From positions 1-64,000 of the forward strand of contig NZ_JASHIC010000022.1 of the NCBI RefSeq assembly GCF_030056705.1: DNA of 64,000 nucleotides, in the 5' to 3' direction. The stretch comes from Flectobacillus longus. Its GTDB lineage: Bacteria; Bacteroidota; Bacteroidia; Cytophagales; Spirosomataceae. Under the pieces are notes generated by a model, which was not told where the DNA came from, did no database searches, and saw nothing but the letters and a program-made list of their open reading frames with translations. Below, one piece after another: positions 26,974 through 39,100 of this stretch (within the stretch, counting starts at the first letter, position 1; every line of letters starts with the position of its first letter). A program made the translations under genes and the position numbers.

Positions 26974-27930
26974 AAGAATTCGATTTTCATATTAGTAATA
27001 TTCGTTATGGGACTCATTTCGTGTAATGTCGAAAAGGAGTTTCCAGACTACAAATACCAAACTGTCTATTTTGCTTATCAATATCCTGTAAGAACTATCA
27101 CTTTAGGAGAAGATTTGACGGTAAACACCGACCTAGATAATCAGTACAAATGTCAAATTTATGCGGCATTGGGCGGAGCGTATTACAGCAAAAAAGATGT
27201 AGCAGTAACGGTATCTGTAGATAACTCACTACTAGGAAGTGGGATGCGATTTGGCTCTGGCAAAGACGAAATTCTACCGATGCCAAGCAGTTATTTCAAG
27301 CTAGCCTCTGACAAAATCGTGATTCCAGCAGGAACGATTGCTGGTGGAGTAGATGTACAACTTACTGATGCGTTTTTTGCTGACCCCAAAGCCATCAAAA
27401 ACACCTACGTTATTCCACTAACAATGACTAAAGTAACCGATGCCGATTCTATTTTGTATGGCAAACATTATATTCTGTATGCTATTAAGTTCGTGAATCC
27501 TTGGCATGGCAATTATCTAAGAAGAGGAAAAGACCTTGTAAGTGGTAGTGTAAATCAAACCATTGTTAGACATGCGCAGTATGTAGAAAAAGATGAAGTG
27601 AATATGCTATCGACCAAGTCATTGAGTGAGCTTACTTTTCCTGTAGTACTTAAAGATAAAGACGGAAAAAATATCAGTACCTCTTTACTCTTGAAATTTG
27701 ACAATAACGGAAAATGTACAATTTCATCGGCTACCTCAGGTATCACAGCTACGGGCACAGGGGCTTTTGTCAAAAAAGGAGAAAAAAATAGCTGGGGCAA
27801 CAAAGACCGTGATGCTCTTTATCTCAATTACGAAGTAAATCTCACAGGAATGAAAGTAGTTACAAGCGATACCTTGGTCATGCGTGATCGTGCTGTAACA
27901 ATGGAAACTTTTACTCCTGTAGCAAAGTAA
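26974..27930 (+). CDS. DUF1735-like surface lipoprotein of the xylan locus
   Basis: About 318 residues from ATG 26974 (MKNSIFILVIFVMGLISC, a lipoprotein signal); an ATG at 26947 would lengthen the N-terminus by nine residues and abut a hairpin. Residues 20-165 resemble the DUF1735-type beta-sandwich found in Bacteroidota glycan-binding proteins (YFKLASDKIVIPAGTIAGGVDVQL, YVIPLTMTKV). The remainder is a second beta-rich domain with KFVNPWHGNYLRRGKD. Position between susD and a GH10 suggests a surface glycan-binding protein for xylan. No catalytic motif seen. Confidence 0.75.
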   Translation, partial: KNSIFILVIFVMGLISCNVEKEFPDYKYQTVYFAYQYPVRTITLGEDLTVNTDLDNQYKCQIYAALGGAYYSKKDVAVTVSVDNSLLGSGMRFGSGKDEILPMPSSYFKLASDKIVIPAGTIAGGVDVQLTDAFFADPKAIKNTYVIPLTMTKVTDADSILYGKHYILYAIKFVNPWHGNYLRRGKDLVSGSVNQTIVRHAQYVEKDEVNMLSTKSLSELTFPVVLKDKDGKNISTSLLLKFDNNGKCTISSATSGITATGTGAFVKKGEKNSWGNKDRDALYLNYEVNLTGMKVVTSDTLVMRDRAVTMETFTPVAK

Positions 27931-27954
27931 CCTCATTCTTATAACCGACTCACT

Positions 27955-30114
27955 ATGAACAAATTATATCAAATAGCTTTGGGGTTCACGAGCATCGTAT
28001 TGGCTTCGTGTACTAAATTTGAGCCGCTAGAGTTTGCCACAACCAAACCCGAAAGTGTTGCTTTACAAGAAAATATTGACGCCTATCCTGCGCTCAAATC
28101 CTATATAAACCGCACCTCTAATCCTAACTTCAAGTTTGGCGTAGCGCTTTCTCTCAACGACTACGTCAACAAAGGGGTAATGTATCGCCTAGCCAATAAA
28201 AATTTCGATGAAATTGCCCTAGGATATGAAATGAAGCATGGCGCTGTGGTACAGTCTAATGGCTCTTTGGCATTAGACAATGTTTCAAAACTATTGGCAG
28301 CTGCCAAAGAAGCAGGTACTTCCGTTTACGGACATACCCTTTGCTGGCATGCCAATCAAAATGCGAGCTATCTGAACAGCCTGATTGCACCCATGCTCGT
28401 AACAGCGCCATCTTTTCCTAATGACCTAAACACTAACCCTTTAAATAACAATCTTTTTACAGGCTGGACTCAAACCAATAGTGGTGCTGGTATTTCGATT
28501 GCCAACAACGCAGGTATGGGAGCAGGTACAAAGGCTATCAAGCTGACTGCTTCGGCAAGTTCTTCTTCTGCTACTGCTTTACAACTGACCACGCCTTCTA
28601 TTACCGTTGTGCCTGGTCACAAATACGAAGTAGTGTGCTATATCAAATCCGATATAGCTGGCGAAGGACGTATCTCTTTTGAAGGACTTAGCAACAACAC
28701 CCCTTCGATTGACTGGACTAAATCAGGAAAGGCCTCTGCAACATTTACGACAGGGATTTCTTGGAAAGAAGTTAGATTTCAGATTAGTGACTTTACAGGA
28801 AATAACATTAAGCTCAATTTTGATTTGGGCTATAAACCAAATGTGAACTATTACATCGACATCAACAACCTCTATATCTATGATACCCAAGGCACTCCAG
28901 TAGTCACCAACCTTGTAGCCAATGGCGATTTTGAGTCAGGCTCAGGTTGGGGAGGCTGGGGCGGTAGCTCATCGAGAGGTGTAACGGCTGATGGTTTAGG
29001 ATATAACAACAAAGGGAAAGCCTTTTTTGTAACAAACCCCTCAAAATCAGCAAACTACTGGGATGTTCAAACATTATATGATTTTGGGAAAAATCTAAAT
29101 AATGGCGAATCCTATGTACTTTCTTTTTGGGTAAAAGGTACTGCCGAAGGAATTATTAGACCAGAACTACAAAGTGCTTCTTACACATCAAATGGCTATG
29201 GTCAGGTACCAGTAACAAAAGATTGGAAATTAATAGAGTTAACAACAACCGTATCAGGTTCTGACAAATCTAGATTGGTATTCAGCTATGGAGAGTTTGG
29301 TGGAACAGTATATATCGATAATGTTGTTCTCAAAAGCACCAAAGCTTCGGGTGGTACTGTAACGCTAGCAGAAAAAACAACATCTGAAAAAACAAGCCTG
29401 ATTACCAGCGCTTTGGATACATGGATGTCGGGCATTATGGGTGTCAGTAAATCTTATGTAAAAGCATGGGATGTAGTTAATGAGCCTATGGACGATGGCA
29501 AACCTTATGAGCTAAAAACTGCTGTAGGTCGTACTACGATTTCTTCGGATGAGTTCTTCTGGCAAGATTATATGGGAAAAGATTATGCTGTAACGGCATT
29601 CCAATTAGCCAGAAAATACGGTAATCCAGATGACAAGCTATTTATTAATGACTATAACCTTGAATATAGCCTCGACAAATGTAAAGGAATCATTGCTTAT
29701 GTAAATTATATCGAAAGTAAAGGAGCAAAAGTAGATGGCATAGGTACTCAAATGCACATTAGTATTACTTCCGATAAAAACAAAATAGCCGAAATGTTCA
29801 AACTATTAGCTGCTAGTGGCAAGTTGATTAAAATCTCAGAATTAGATATTGGCTTAGGTGGTATCAAAACCGCTGACGCTACTAAAGAGCAATATCAGGC
29901 ACAAGCAGAAATGTACAAATATGTTATTGACAAATACTTTGAACTAATTCCTGCGGCTCAACGATACGGCATTACCATTTGGAGTCCGCTTGATAGCCCT
30001 GCCAATTCGAGTTGGAGAGCTGATGAGCCAATCGGTCTTTGGAATGGTCAGTATGTACGCAAGTTAGCCTATTCGTATGTAGCAGATGCCATCAAAGCCA
30101 ATACAAGCAAATAG
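27955..30114 (+). CDS. GH10 endo-1,4-beta-xylanase lipoprotein with inserted CBM4/9-like modules
   Basis: 719 residues with lipoprotein signal (VLASC, Cys19), so probably surface-anchored. The GH10 barrel starts near residue 40 and reaches GHTLCWHANQ at about 122. It is then interrupted by two beta-sandwich modules of the CBM4/9 type (residues ~155-315 and ~320-465), and resumes with AWDVVNEP (acid/base E510) and KISELDIG (nucleophile E629). Such inserted CBMs occur in surface xylanases of Bacteroidota xylan loci. It would make the first cuts in xylan for the neighbouring SusCD proteins. It starts 24 bp after the DUF1735-like gene. Confidence 0.93.
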   Translation: MNKLYQIALGFTSIVLASCTKFEPLEFATTKPESVALQENIDAYPALKSYINRTSNPNFKFGVALSLNDYVNKGVMYRLANKNFDEIALGYEMKHGAVVQSNGSLALDNVSKLLAAAKEAGTSVYGHTLCWHANQNASYLNSLIAPMLVTAPSFPNDLNTNPLNNNLFTGWTQTNSGAGISIANNAGMGAGTKAIKLTASASSSSATALQLTTPSITVVPGHKYEVVCYIKSDIAGEGRISFEGLSNNTPSIDWTKSGKASATFTTGISWKEVRFQISDFTGNNIKLNFDLGYKPNVNYYIDINNLYIYDTQGTPVVTNLVANGDFESGSGWGGWGGSSSRGVTADGLGYNNKGKAFFVTNPSKSANYWDVQTLYDFGKNLNNGESYVLSFWVKGTAEGIIRPELQSASYTSNGYGQVPVTKDWKLIELTTTVSGSDKSRLVFSYGEFGGTVYIDNVVLKSTKASGGTVTLAEKTTSEKTSLITSALDTWMSGIMGVSKSYVKAWDVVNEPMDDGKPYELKTAVGRTTISSDEFFWQDYMGKDYAVTAFQLARKYGNPDDKLFINDYNLEYSLDKCKGIIAYVNYIESKGAKVDGIGTQMHISITSDKNKIAEMFKLLAASGKLIKISELDIGLGGIKTADATKEQYQAQAEMYKYVIDKYFELIPAAQRYGITIWSPLDSPANSSWRADEPIGLWNGQYVRKLAYSYVADAIKANTSK

Positions 30115-30538
30115 AGCTTTAACAGCAGTCAATGGATTTGAGATTTCGGATATATAACAAGATGCCTTTATTTTTTACAAAAAAAGAAACTTACACTTCC
30201 GAAATCCAACATCCGAAATCCGAAATTGTTTAAAAGTCTTAGTAAACTCTAAACTTATCTCTTAATCTTATACCTATAGTTCTTGAGCATTGGGTTGCTT
30301 CGGGATTTTTGCAATCCAATGTTTCAAGGCTCTTACATACTGAGTGATTAGCCCGCTAAAACATTTCATGTTCAAGGTATAATATTGCTATTTTTACTTT
30401 TGAAAATGATTATCGGTCATTTGCGTATCTGTTATTTGTAAAAGGAATCGTCCGATTGTCAAAAATCTTAGATTCTTTCATAACGATACCCAATAGTGGG
30501 TCAAGTCCAAAATCCTGTGAAGCAATTTTATTATTACT
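30115..30538. other. 424-bp gap before the hybrid two-component gene
   Basis: It contains a short repetitive stretch at about 30196-30225 (units of ccgaaatcc) of the patterned non-coding kind also seen near 14.3 and 55.3 kb. TACTTTTG at 30395-30402 fits the TAnnTTTG promoter element, 137 nt upstream of the next start. No gene seen. Confidence 0.4.
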
Positions 30539-33500
30539 ATGAGGAAAAGTATTATTTTTTTATTCCTAATTCTATCTCATTTCTGTGGTTTTGCACAACA
30601 GAAGGAATATAAGTTTATCAATTTTAGTAGTAAAAATGGACTTTCCTCAAATTCTATTAATGCCATTATCAAAGATAAAAATGGCTTTATGTGGTTTGGT
30701 ACAGAGGATGGACTCAATAAGTTCGACGGTCAGAATTTTAGTGTTTATCGCCACAAAGAAACTGATAGCACAAGTATCGGCAGAGGTCCTGTGACAGATA
30801 TTGTCCAAGACAAGACGGGCAACATTTGGCTTGCCACAAATTTTACCTTATCTGTTTATAATCTAAATCTTAACTCATTTATTAATTATGACTTTACCAA
30901 TTATGGTTGGATAATATGTTTATATGCCGACCATGCTGGTAAAATTTGGGTTGGTACTTATTCAGGGTTATTTCAGTTTGACCCCCATACCAAAAAAACG
31001 ATTTCATTTAAGATTAATCCAAACGTTATCAATTGTATCTACGAAGACCATAAAAATCATATCTGGCTTGGCACTTCCAACGGGCTCCAAGAATATGATT
31101 CTCATACAAAAACTTTCAAAAAATATTTACACGACAGCAATAACACCAGTAGCCTGAGCACCAACAATATACATTGTATTACCGAAAGCAAACAAGGACA
31201 ACTTTGGATTGGTACCGATCAAGGAGGTATCAATGTTCTAGACAAAAACCGAACGTCTTTTCAGCATTATGTGTCTAACCCCAACGATAACGCCACCATT
31301 GTTAGTAATACGATTCATAAATTGGTTTTTGACAAAAATGGACAACTTTGGATTGGGTCAGATGGAGGGCTTAATATTCTTAATCCAAAAACAGGGAAAG
31401 TAATTCGTGTAAAAAGCTCGCCCGTAGAACCTAATAGTTTTTTCATCTACAACGGAGGTCGCTCAGTACGAGACATTTACATAGACGACGCAGGAATCTA
31501 TTGGGTAGCTATCCACCAAGGTGGCGTTAATAAATATGACTCAAATTTAACGTTCTTTAATCATAAACATTACAACGTATTTGACCCCAACGGTCTAACA
31601 GGAAGTTCTGTAATGGCTTTTGCCGAAAGTCCAATAGGAGATATTTTTATAGGTACAGAGGGCACAGGTCTCAATGTCTGGAATCGAAAAACAGGACAAA
31701 TTCATCCCTATAAACTCAAAGAGGAAAAAGCTAACACGGCCTCTATTATTGCTTTAGGAGTTTCTGGAAAAACGCTCTTGGTAGGCACATATCAACGAGG
31801 TTTTTATAGTGTTGACATGACTACAGGCGCTTCAAAGTACTATTTCCTACCATATAGTCCAACAGATAGTAGAGACTTGCCTGTCAATTGTATCAAAACA
31901 GACAGCCAAGGAAATATTTGGCTCGGAACCAACGGTAATGGTGTTTATTTATTTGACCCAGTCCAACAATCTCTCATCACGACAGAGAAGATTTTTGGGC
32001 TAAAACCTTCTCAAAAAATCCCTTTAAATGGATTTATTACTGCTATCGAAGAAGATAAAAATGGAAATATTTGGCTGGGGTCAAATGGCACAGGTATTGC
32101 GGTTTTTAACCTTCAACAAAAAAGGTTTACAGTGCTGAATCATATCAACAGCAAACTTCCAATTGATAAAGTTCAGAGTATTTATTGTGACCACGCAGGG
32201 CAAATCTGGGTAGGCGCACAAGGAGGGGGACTTTGTTTGTATAAACCTCAATCTCGAACATTTGAAATATTTGACGAATCACATTCATTGTCTAATGATG
32301 TGATTTACAAAATATTAGAAGATTCTAAAGGCAAAATTTGGGTAAGTACCAACAAAGGCATTAGTTCGTTTGATAATGAGAAAAAAGTTTTTCGAAACTT
32401 TAGCTATTACAACGGTGTACTACAAAGCACCTTTAATATAGGGTCGGGGTTAAAGACTTCCGACGGGCAGTTGTTGTTTGGTGGCTTAGATGGCTTCAAT
32501 TACTTTAATCCTGCCGAAATACTACAGAAAAAAAATATTCCTCCTTTGGTTATTACCAGTCTGAAAATCAACAACAAACAAGTAAATCCCATAGAAAACA
32601 ATGAAATACAAGAGCATATATCAGTAGCCAAAGAAATAGTGTTGAGTTATAAACAAAACTTTTCGCTCGATTTTATGGCACTCAATTATACCGTACCTCA
32701 CGAAAGTAGATATGCTTATAAACTCGAAGGATTTGATAAAGAATGGAATCAAGTGGGCACTGCCACTACAGCAGTTTACACCAACCTCGACCCAGGCAGT
32801 TATATCTTTCACCTAAAGGCATATAGCGAAGATGGCTCATGGGAAACACCCGAAAAGGTAATTAAAATTATAGTTGAGCCCCCTTTTTGGATGACTTATT
32901 ACGCCTATTTGGTTTATGCCATTGCTATTGCGCTCATTGTCTGGGGTATTCGTAGAAGCTCAATTCAAAAGCTCAAACGTGAGTTTGTTCGTGAACAAGA
33001 GCGACTAGAAATGAAGCATTTGATTGAAAAAGAGCGCCACGACGCAGAGCAAAAAACAGAGCTTGAAAAAATAAAAGTGAAGTTCTTAACCAATTTGAGT
33101 CATGAGCTAAAAACGCCTCTTACCCTGGTGCTCAACCCGATTGAAAATTTGATGTTTCAAGAAAATAGTACTGAAAAACTAGAAATGCTCAATTTGATTA
33201 GTCGAAATGCCAAACGTTTACTAAATCTTGTAAACCAATTATTAGATTTTAGAAAAATTGAAGCAAATGAGTTAAACCTAAATGCCACTGAGGGAGATTT
33301 AGTCTCTTTTTGCCAAGAAATCGTGGACTCATTTAAGTATATCGCTGTTCGCAAAAGTATTCATTTGCACTTTGTGAGCGTCTATAGTCATTATCATACG
33401 TCTTTTGACAAGGATAAAATGGAGAGAATCCTCATTAACTTATTGTCAAATGCTATAAAATTTACGAATGAAGGCGGTAATGTCAGCTTTCAGATGGCTC

Positions 33501-34603
33501 AAGAAGGGGCATCAGGGGTTCGCTTGATTGTCAGAGATACAGGCGTAGGGCTATCGAAAGAAAGTACTGATAAAATTTTTGAAAGATTCTTTCAGATAAA
33601 CAACAACGTCGATATTCTGAATCAGGGCAGTGGTATAGGTTTGTCAATTGCTCAAGAATTTGTCAAACTTCATCGAGGAACTATCAAGGTTGAGAGCGAA
33701 GAAGGTGTTGGAAGTGCTTTTATTATTTCTTTACCTTTGTCGCCATTAGACGCCGCCCAGTCGCCCCTTGTAGCCATTGAAACAGAAGTTGCACCTGTTT
33801 TAGATTTTGCCAAATCTGAACCACCCAAAATTGAACTCCCAATTGTTTTGATTGTAGACGACGACGATGACTTAAGGGCATATTTGGTGGAAAGTTTAAA
33901 AACAAAATACAAAGTTATTGAAGCTTCTGACGGACGACAAGGTTGGCAAAAAGCCCTATCTTACCATCCGCAACTCATTGTTAGCGACGTCAATATGCCC
34001 GGTGTTGACGGTGTCGAAATGGTTCGAAAAATCAAGAATGATACCCGAACCAAACATATTCCTGTGATTATGCTCACGGTATTGTCCGCAGAAGTAAACC
34101 AACTCAAAGGTTTAGAGTCAGGTGCCAGTGATTATTTGAGCAAGCCTTTTAGTTTTCATTTACTTAGTATCAAAATAGAAAATTTGCTCAGCTTAAATAG
34201 CTTATTAAAAAGTACTTACAGCAAACATATTCAGCTCGAAACACCCGAAATAGAAATAGAATCAGAAGATGAAAAGTTTTTGTTAAAACTATCTAAATAT
34301 GTAGAAGAAAACATTGAAGACCCCGATTTGACGGTAGAAGAACTCAGCAAAGTAATGTTTGTGAGTCGTGGTACTCTTTATAATCGAGTATTGAGTCTGA
34401 CTGGTGAAACTCCTGTGGAATATGTGCGCTCGGTAAAATTGAAAAAATCAATTGCGCTTTTACAAAAAAATGACATGAAAATTTCACAAATCGCTTATGC
34501 TGTTGGGTTTTCTAACCCTAATTATTTTGCAAGGGCATTTAAAGCAAAATACAACGTTTCTCCAACTGAATATATCACACAAACTCGCAAAACACCCGTA
34601 TAA
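30539..34603 (+). CDS. Hybrid two-component system (sensor kinase, receiver and AraC DNA-binding domain)
   Basis: 1354 residues. Signal peptide (to FGFAQQ), then about 14 propeller repeats with the xxGxxWxGT pattern (residues ~25-660), a Y_Y_Y domain (YAYKLEGFDKEWNQVG near 745), one membrane helix (about 785-805), a kinase with phospho-acceptor H855 (NLSHELKTPLTL) and ATPase motifs (ILINLLSNAIKFT, DTGVGLS, GSGIGLSIAQEF), a receiver (IVDDDDDLRAYL, phospho-acceptor D1150), and an AraC-type helix-turn-helix at the C-terminus. It senses a periplasmic oligosaccharide, probably a xylo-oligosaccharide, and activates the locus. Confidence 0.95.
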   Translation: MRKSIIFLFLILSHFCGFAQQKEYKFINFSSKNGLSSNSINAIIKDKNGFMWFGTEDGLNKFDGQNFSVYRHKETDSTSIGRGPVTDIVQDKTGNIWLATNFTLSVYNLNLNSFINYDFTNYGWIICLYADHAGKIWVGTYSGLFQFDPHTKKTISFKINPNVINCIYEDHKNHIWLGTSNGLQEYDSHTKTFKKYLHDSNNTSSLSTNNIHCITESKQGQLWIGTDQGGINVLDKNRTSFQHYVSNPNDNATIVSNTIHKLVFDKNGQLWIGSDGGLNILNPKTGKVIRVKSSPVEPNSFFIYNGGRSVRDIYIDDAGIYWVAIHQGGVNKYDSNLTFFNHKHYNVFDPNGLTGSSVMAFAESPIGDIFIGTEGTGLNVWNRKTGQIHPYKLKEEKANTASIIALGVSGKTLLVGTYQRGFYSVDMTTGASKYYFLPYSPTDSRDLPVNCIKTDSQGNIWLGTNGNGVYLFDPVQQSLITTEKIFGLKPSQKIPLNGFITAIEEDKNGNIWLGSNGTGIAVFNLQQKRFTVLNHINSKLPIDKVQSIYCDHAGQIWVGAQGGGLCLYKPQSRTFEIFDESHSLSNDVIYKILEDSKGKIWVSTNKGISSFDNEKKVFRNFSYYNGVLQSTFNIGSGLKTSDGQLLFGGLDGFNYFNPAEILQKKNIPPLVITSLKINNKQVNPIENNEIQEHISVAKEIVLSYKQNFSLDFMALNYTVPHESRYAYKLEGFDKEWNQVGTATTAVYTNLDPGSYIFHLKAYSEDGSWETPEKVIKIIVEPPFWMTYYAYLVYAIAIALIVWGIRRSSIQKLKREFVREQERLEMKHLIEKERHDAEQKTELEKIKVKFLTNLSHELKTPLTLVLNPIENLMFQENSTEKLEMLNLISRNAKRLLNLVNQLLDFRKIEANELNLNATEGDLVSFCQEIVDSFKYIAVRKSIHLHFVSVYSHYHTSFDKDKMERILINLLSNAIKFTNEGGNVSFQMAQEGASGVRLIVRDTGVGLSKESTDKIFERFFQINNNVDILNQGSGIGLSIAQEFVKLHRGTIKVESEEGVGSAFIISLPLSPLDAAQSPLVAIETEVAPVLDFAKSEPPKIELPIVLIVDDDDDLRAYLVESLKTKYKVIEASDGRQGWQKALSYHPQLIVSDVNMPGVDGVEMVRKIKNDTRTKHIPVIMLTVLSAEVNQLKGLESGASDYLSKPFSFHLLSIKIENLLSLNSLLKSTYSKHIQLETPEIEIESEDEKFLLKLSKYVEENIEDPDLTVEELSKVMFVSRGTLYNRVLSLTGETPVEYVRSVKLKKSIALLQKNDMKISQIAYAVGFSNPNYFARAFKAKYNVSPTEYITQTRKTPV

Positions 34604-34758
34604 ATTTCACACTAATTAGTACTCATACAAGGTGCTAATTAGTGTATTCATAAACCAAATTCTGTCGAAAGATATGGCAAAGAAAAATTCTTTGCTAGGT
34701 CTATCCTTTTACCTATCCCTTACAAAAATGTACATACAGTACACAACAAACACGTATA

Positions 34759-35877
34759 ATGAACACGAAAATCAAAACACTTTTAACACTTGGGGCTTCG
34801 ATAGTCTGTCTACAAAGCTTGCAAGCACAAACAAATGCTAATTCTCTAAAATCAGCCTACCAAGAAGATTTTTTGATAGGAACAGCCCTAGGATCTGAAC
34901 ATATTTTAGAAAAAAATGAAAAGGCTAATCAACTGATAAAGAAAGAGTTTAACGCCATCACTGCTGAGAATATCATGAAGTCTCAGTTAATTCATCCAGA
35001 CGTCAATAGATACAACTTCAATCTGGCTGACAAGTTTGTAGATTATGGACTCAAAAACCAAATGTACATTGTTGGACATACGTTAGTTTGGCATTCTCAG
35101 TTACCAAATTTTGTTTATAAAATAGGTAGTCCTGATTCGTTACGTATATTCTTGAAAGAACATATCAAAACCGTAATGGGACGCTATGCAGGCAAGATTA
35201 ATAGCTGGGATGTCGTCAACGAAGCCCTCAACGAGGATGGAACGTATCGAAAATCTATTTTCTTTAATAAACTTGGCGATACTTATATAAAAGAGGCTTT
35301 TGAATTAGCTGCACAAGTAGATCCCAAAGCTGATTTATATTATAATGATTACAACATCGAACAGCCCACCAAACGAAAAGGTGCAATTGCATTGATAAAA
35401 AAACTACAAGAAAATGGGGTAAAAATAAATGGTGTTGGCATTCAAGGGCATTGGAGCATAAATTCTAATAACCTAAAAGACATTGAAGATTCGATTCTTG
35501 AATTTGCGCAAATGGGACTAAAAGTCGCCTTCACCGAATTGGACTTGACAGTACTACCCAACCCTTGGGATTTGCGTGGTGCAGACGTTAATCAACGTTT
35601 TCAAGAAGACCCAAAAATGAATCCCTACAAAGACACACTCCCTGATTCTGTTCAGACTGTATTGGCGAGTCGATACTCTGAGCTTTTCAAATTATTCCTA
35701 AAACATAGAGACAAAATTAGTCGAATTACTTTTTGGGGTGTCGATGACCATCACTCTTGGCTCAATGGTTTTCCGATACCTAATCGCACCAATTATCCTC
35801 TCCTATTTGACAGAACTTTAGAACCTAAAAAAGCTTATCAAAGTCTGATAAGTCTCAAGCTGGATAGTACCAAGTAA
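34759..35877 (+). CDS. GH10 endo-1,4-beta-xylanase, single domain
   Basis: 372 residues with signal peptide (CLQSLQAQ), no lipobox, so probably periplasmic or secreted. Complete GH10 barrel: GHTLVWHSQLP near residue 113, NSWDVVNEAL (acid/base E155), GVGIQGHWSI and KVAFTELDLTV (nucleophile E260), ending in TFWGVDDHHSWLNG. It would shorten imported xylo-oligosaccharides. It follows the sensor gene by 155 bp and faces the esterase genes, with a terminator hairpin between. Confidence 0.94.
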   Translation: MNTKIKTLLTLGASIVCLQSLQAQTNANSLKSAYQEDFLIGTALGSEHILEKNEKANQLIKKEFNAITAENIMKSQLIHPDVNRYNFNLADKFVDYGLKNQMYIVGHTLVWHSQLPNFVYKIGSPDSLRIFLKEHIKTVMGRYAGKINSWDVVNEALNEDGTYRKSIFFNKLGDTYIKEAFELAAQVDPKADLYYNDYNIEQPTKRKGAIALIKKLQENGVKINGVGIQGHWSINSNNLKDIEDSILEFAQMGLKVAFTELDLTVLPNPWDLRGADVNQRFQEDPKMNPYKDTLPDSVQTVLASRYSELFKLFLKHRDKISRITFWGVDDHHSWLNGFPIPNRTNYPLLFDRTLEPKKAYQSLISLKLDSTK

Positions 35878-35880
35878 ACA

Positions 35881-35925
35881 AGATGAGTCATCACGAAATT
35901 CGTGATGACTCATCTTTATTTTTAG
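35881..35925. terminator. Bidirectional terminator between convergent GH10 and esterase genes
   Basis: A perfect 17-bp inverted repeat (35881-35897 and 35899-35915) is followed by a T-rich run on the plus strand. It lies 3 bp after the GH10 stop. Confidence 0.85.
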
Positions 35926-36001
35926 TATATACCTAGACTACTATTAAGATATAAAATACTGACTATTATAAATAATCTTAGCGCCTGCCGCTTAGTGTCA
36001 A

Positions 36002-37951
<1,950 letters not shown>

Positions 37952-38004
37952 TTAATTATCAGAAATTTATTAAATAATAATGTAGTCATATTTCACACAG
38001 CAAC

Positions 38005-38874
<870 letters not shown>

Positions 38875-38881
38875 TTAGTGG

Positions 38882-39006
38882 GCAAAATTAAAATAATTTT
38901 ATCCGCTTTAAGCTCTAGGCTTTATGCCATAGGCTAAATTTAAAAAGTATTTCTTATGGAATAAGTAAAGCTTTTTTGCCTATTGCCTACGGCATACTGC
39001 CTAATG
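38882..39006. repeat. Dispersed ~120-bp intergenic repeat, copy 1
   Basis: It begins gcaaaattaaaataatttta and ends with alternating units such as tgcctattgcctacggc. Copy 2 lies at 43048-43170 in the same orientation. The two flank the GH43 and hipBST genes. Confidence 0.6.
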
Positions 39007-39100
39007 CGTATTAATACTATTTTATTTTGCATTAATACTTCAGTTATTCTCTAAAAATACAGAGCTAAAGATGGTAATTTTTTATGTTATAGATTTTAAA

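Noticed and set aside
34632-34841. 69-codon frame ahead of the second GH10
   Set aside because: It overlaps the GH10 start in another frame and has no signal, domain or promoter of its own.
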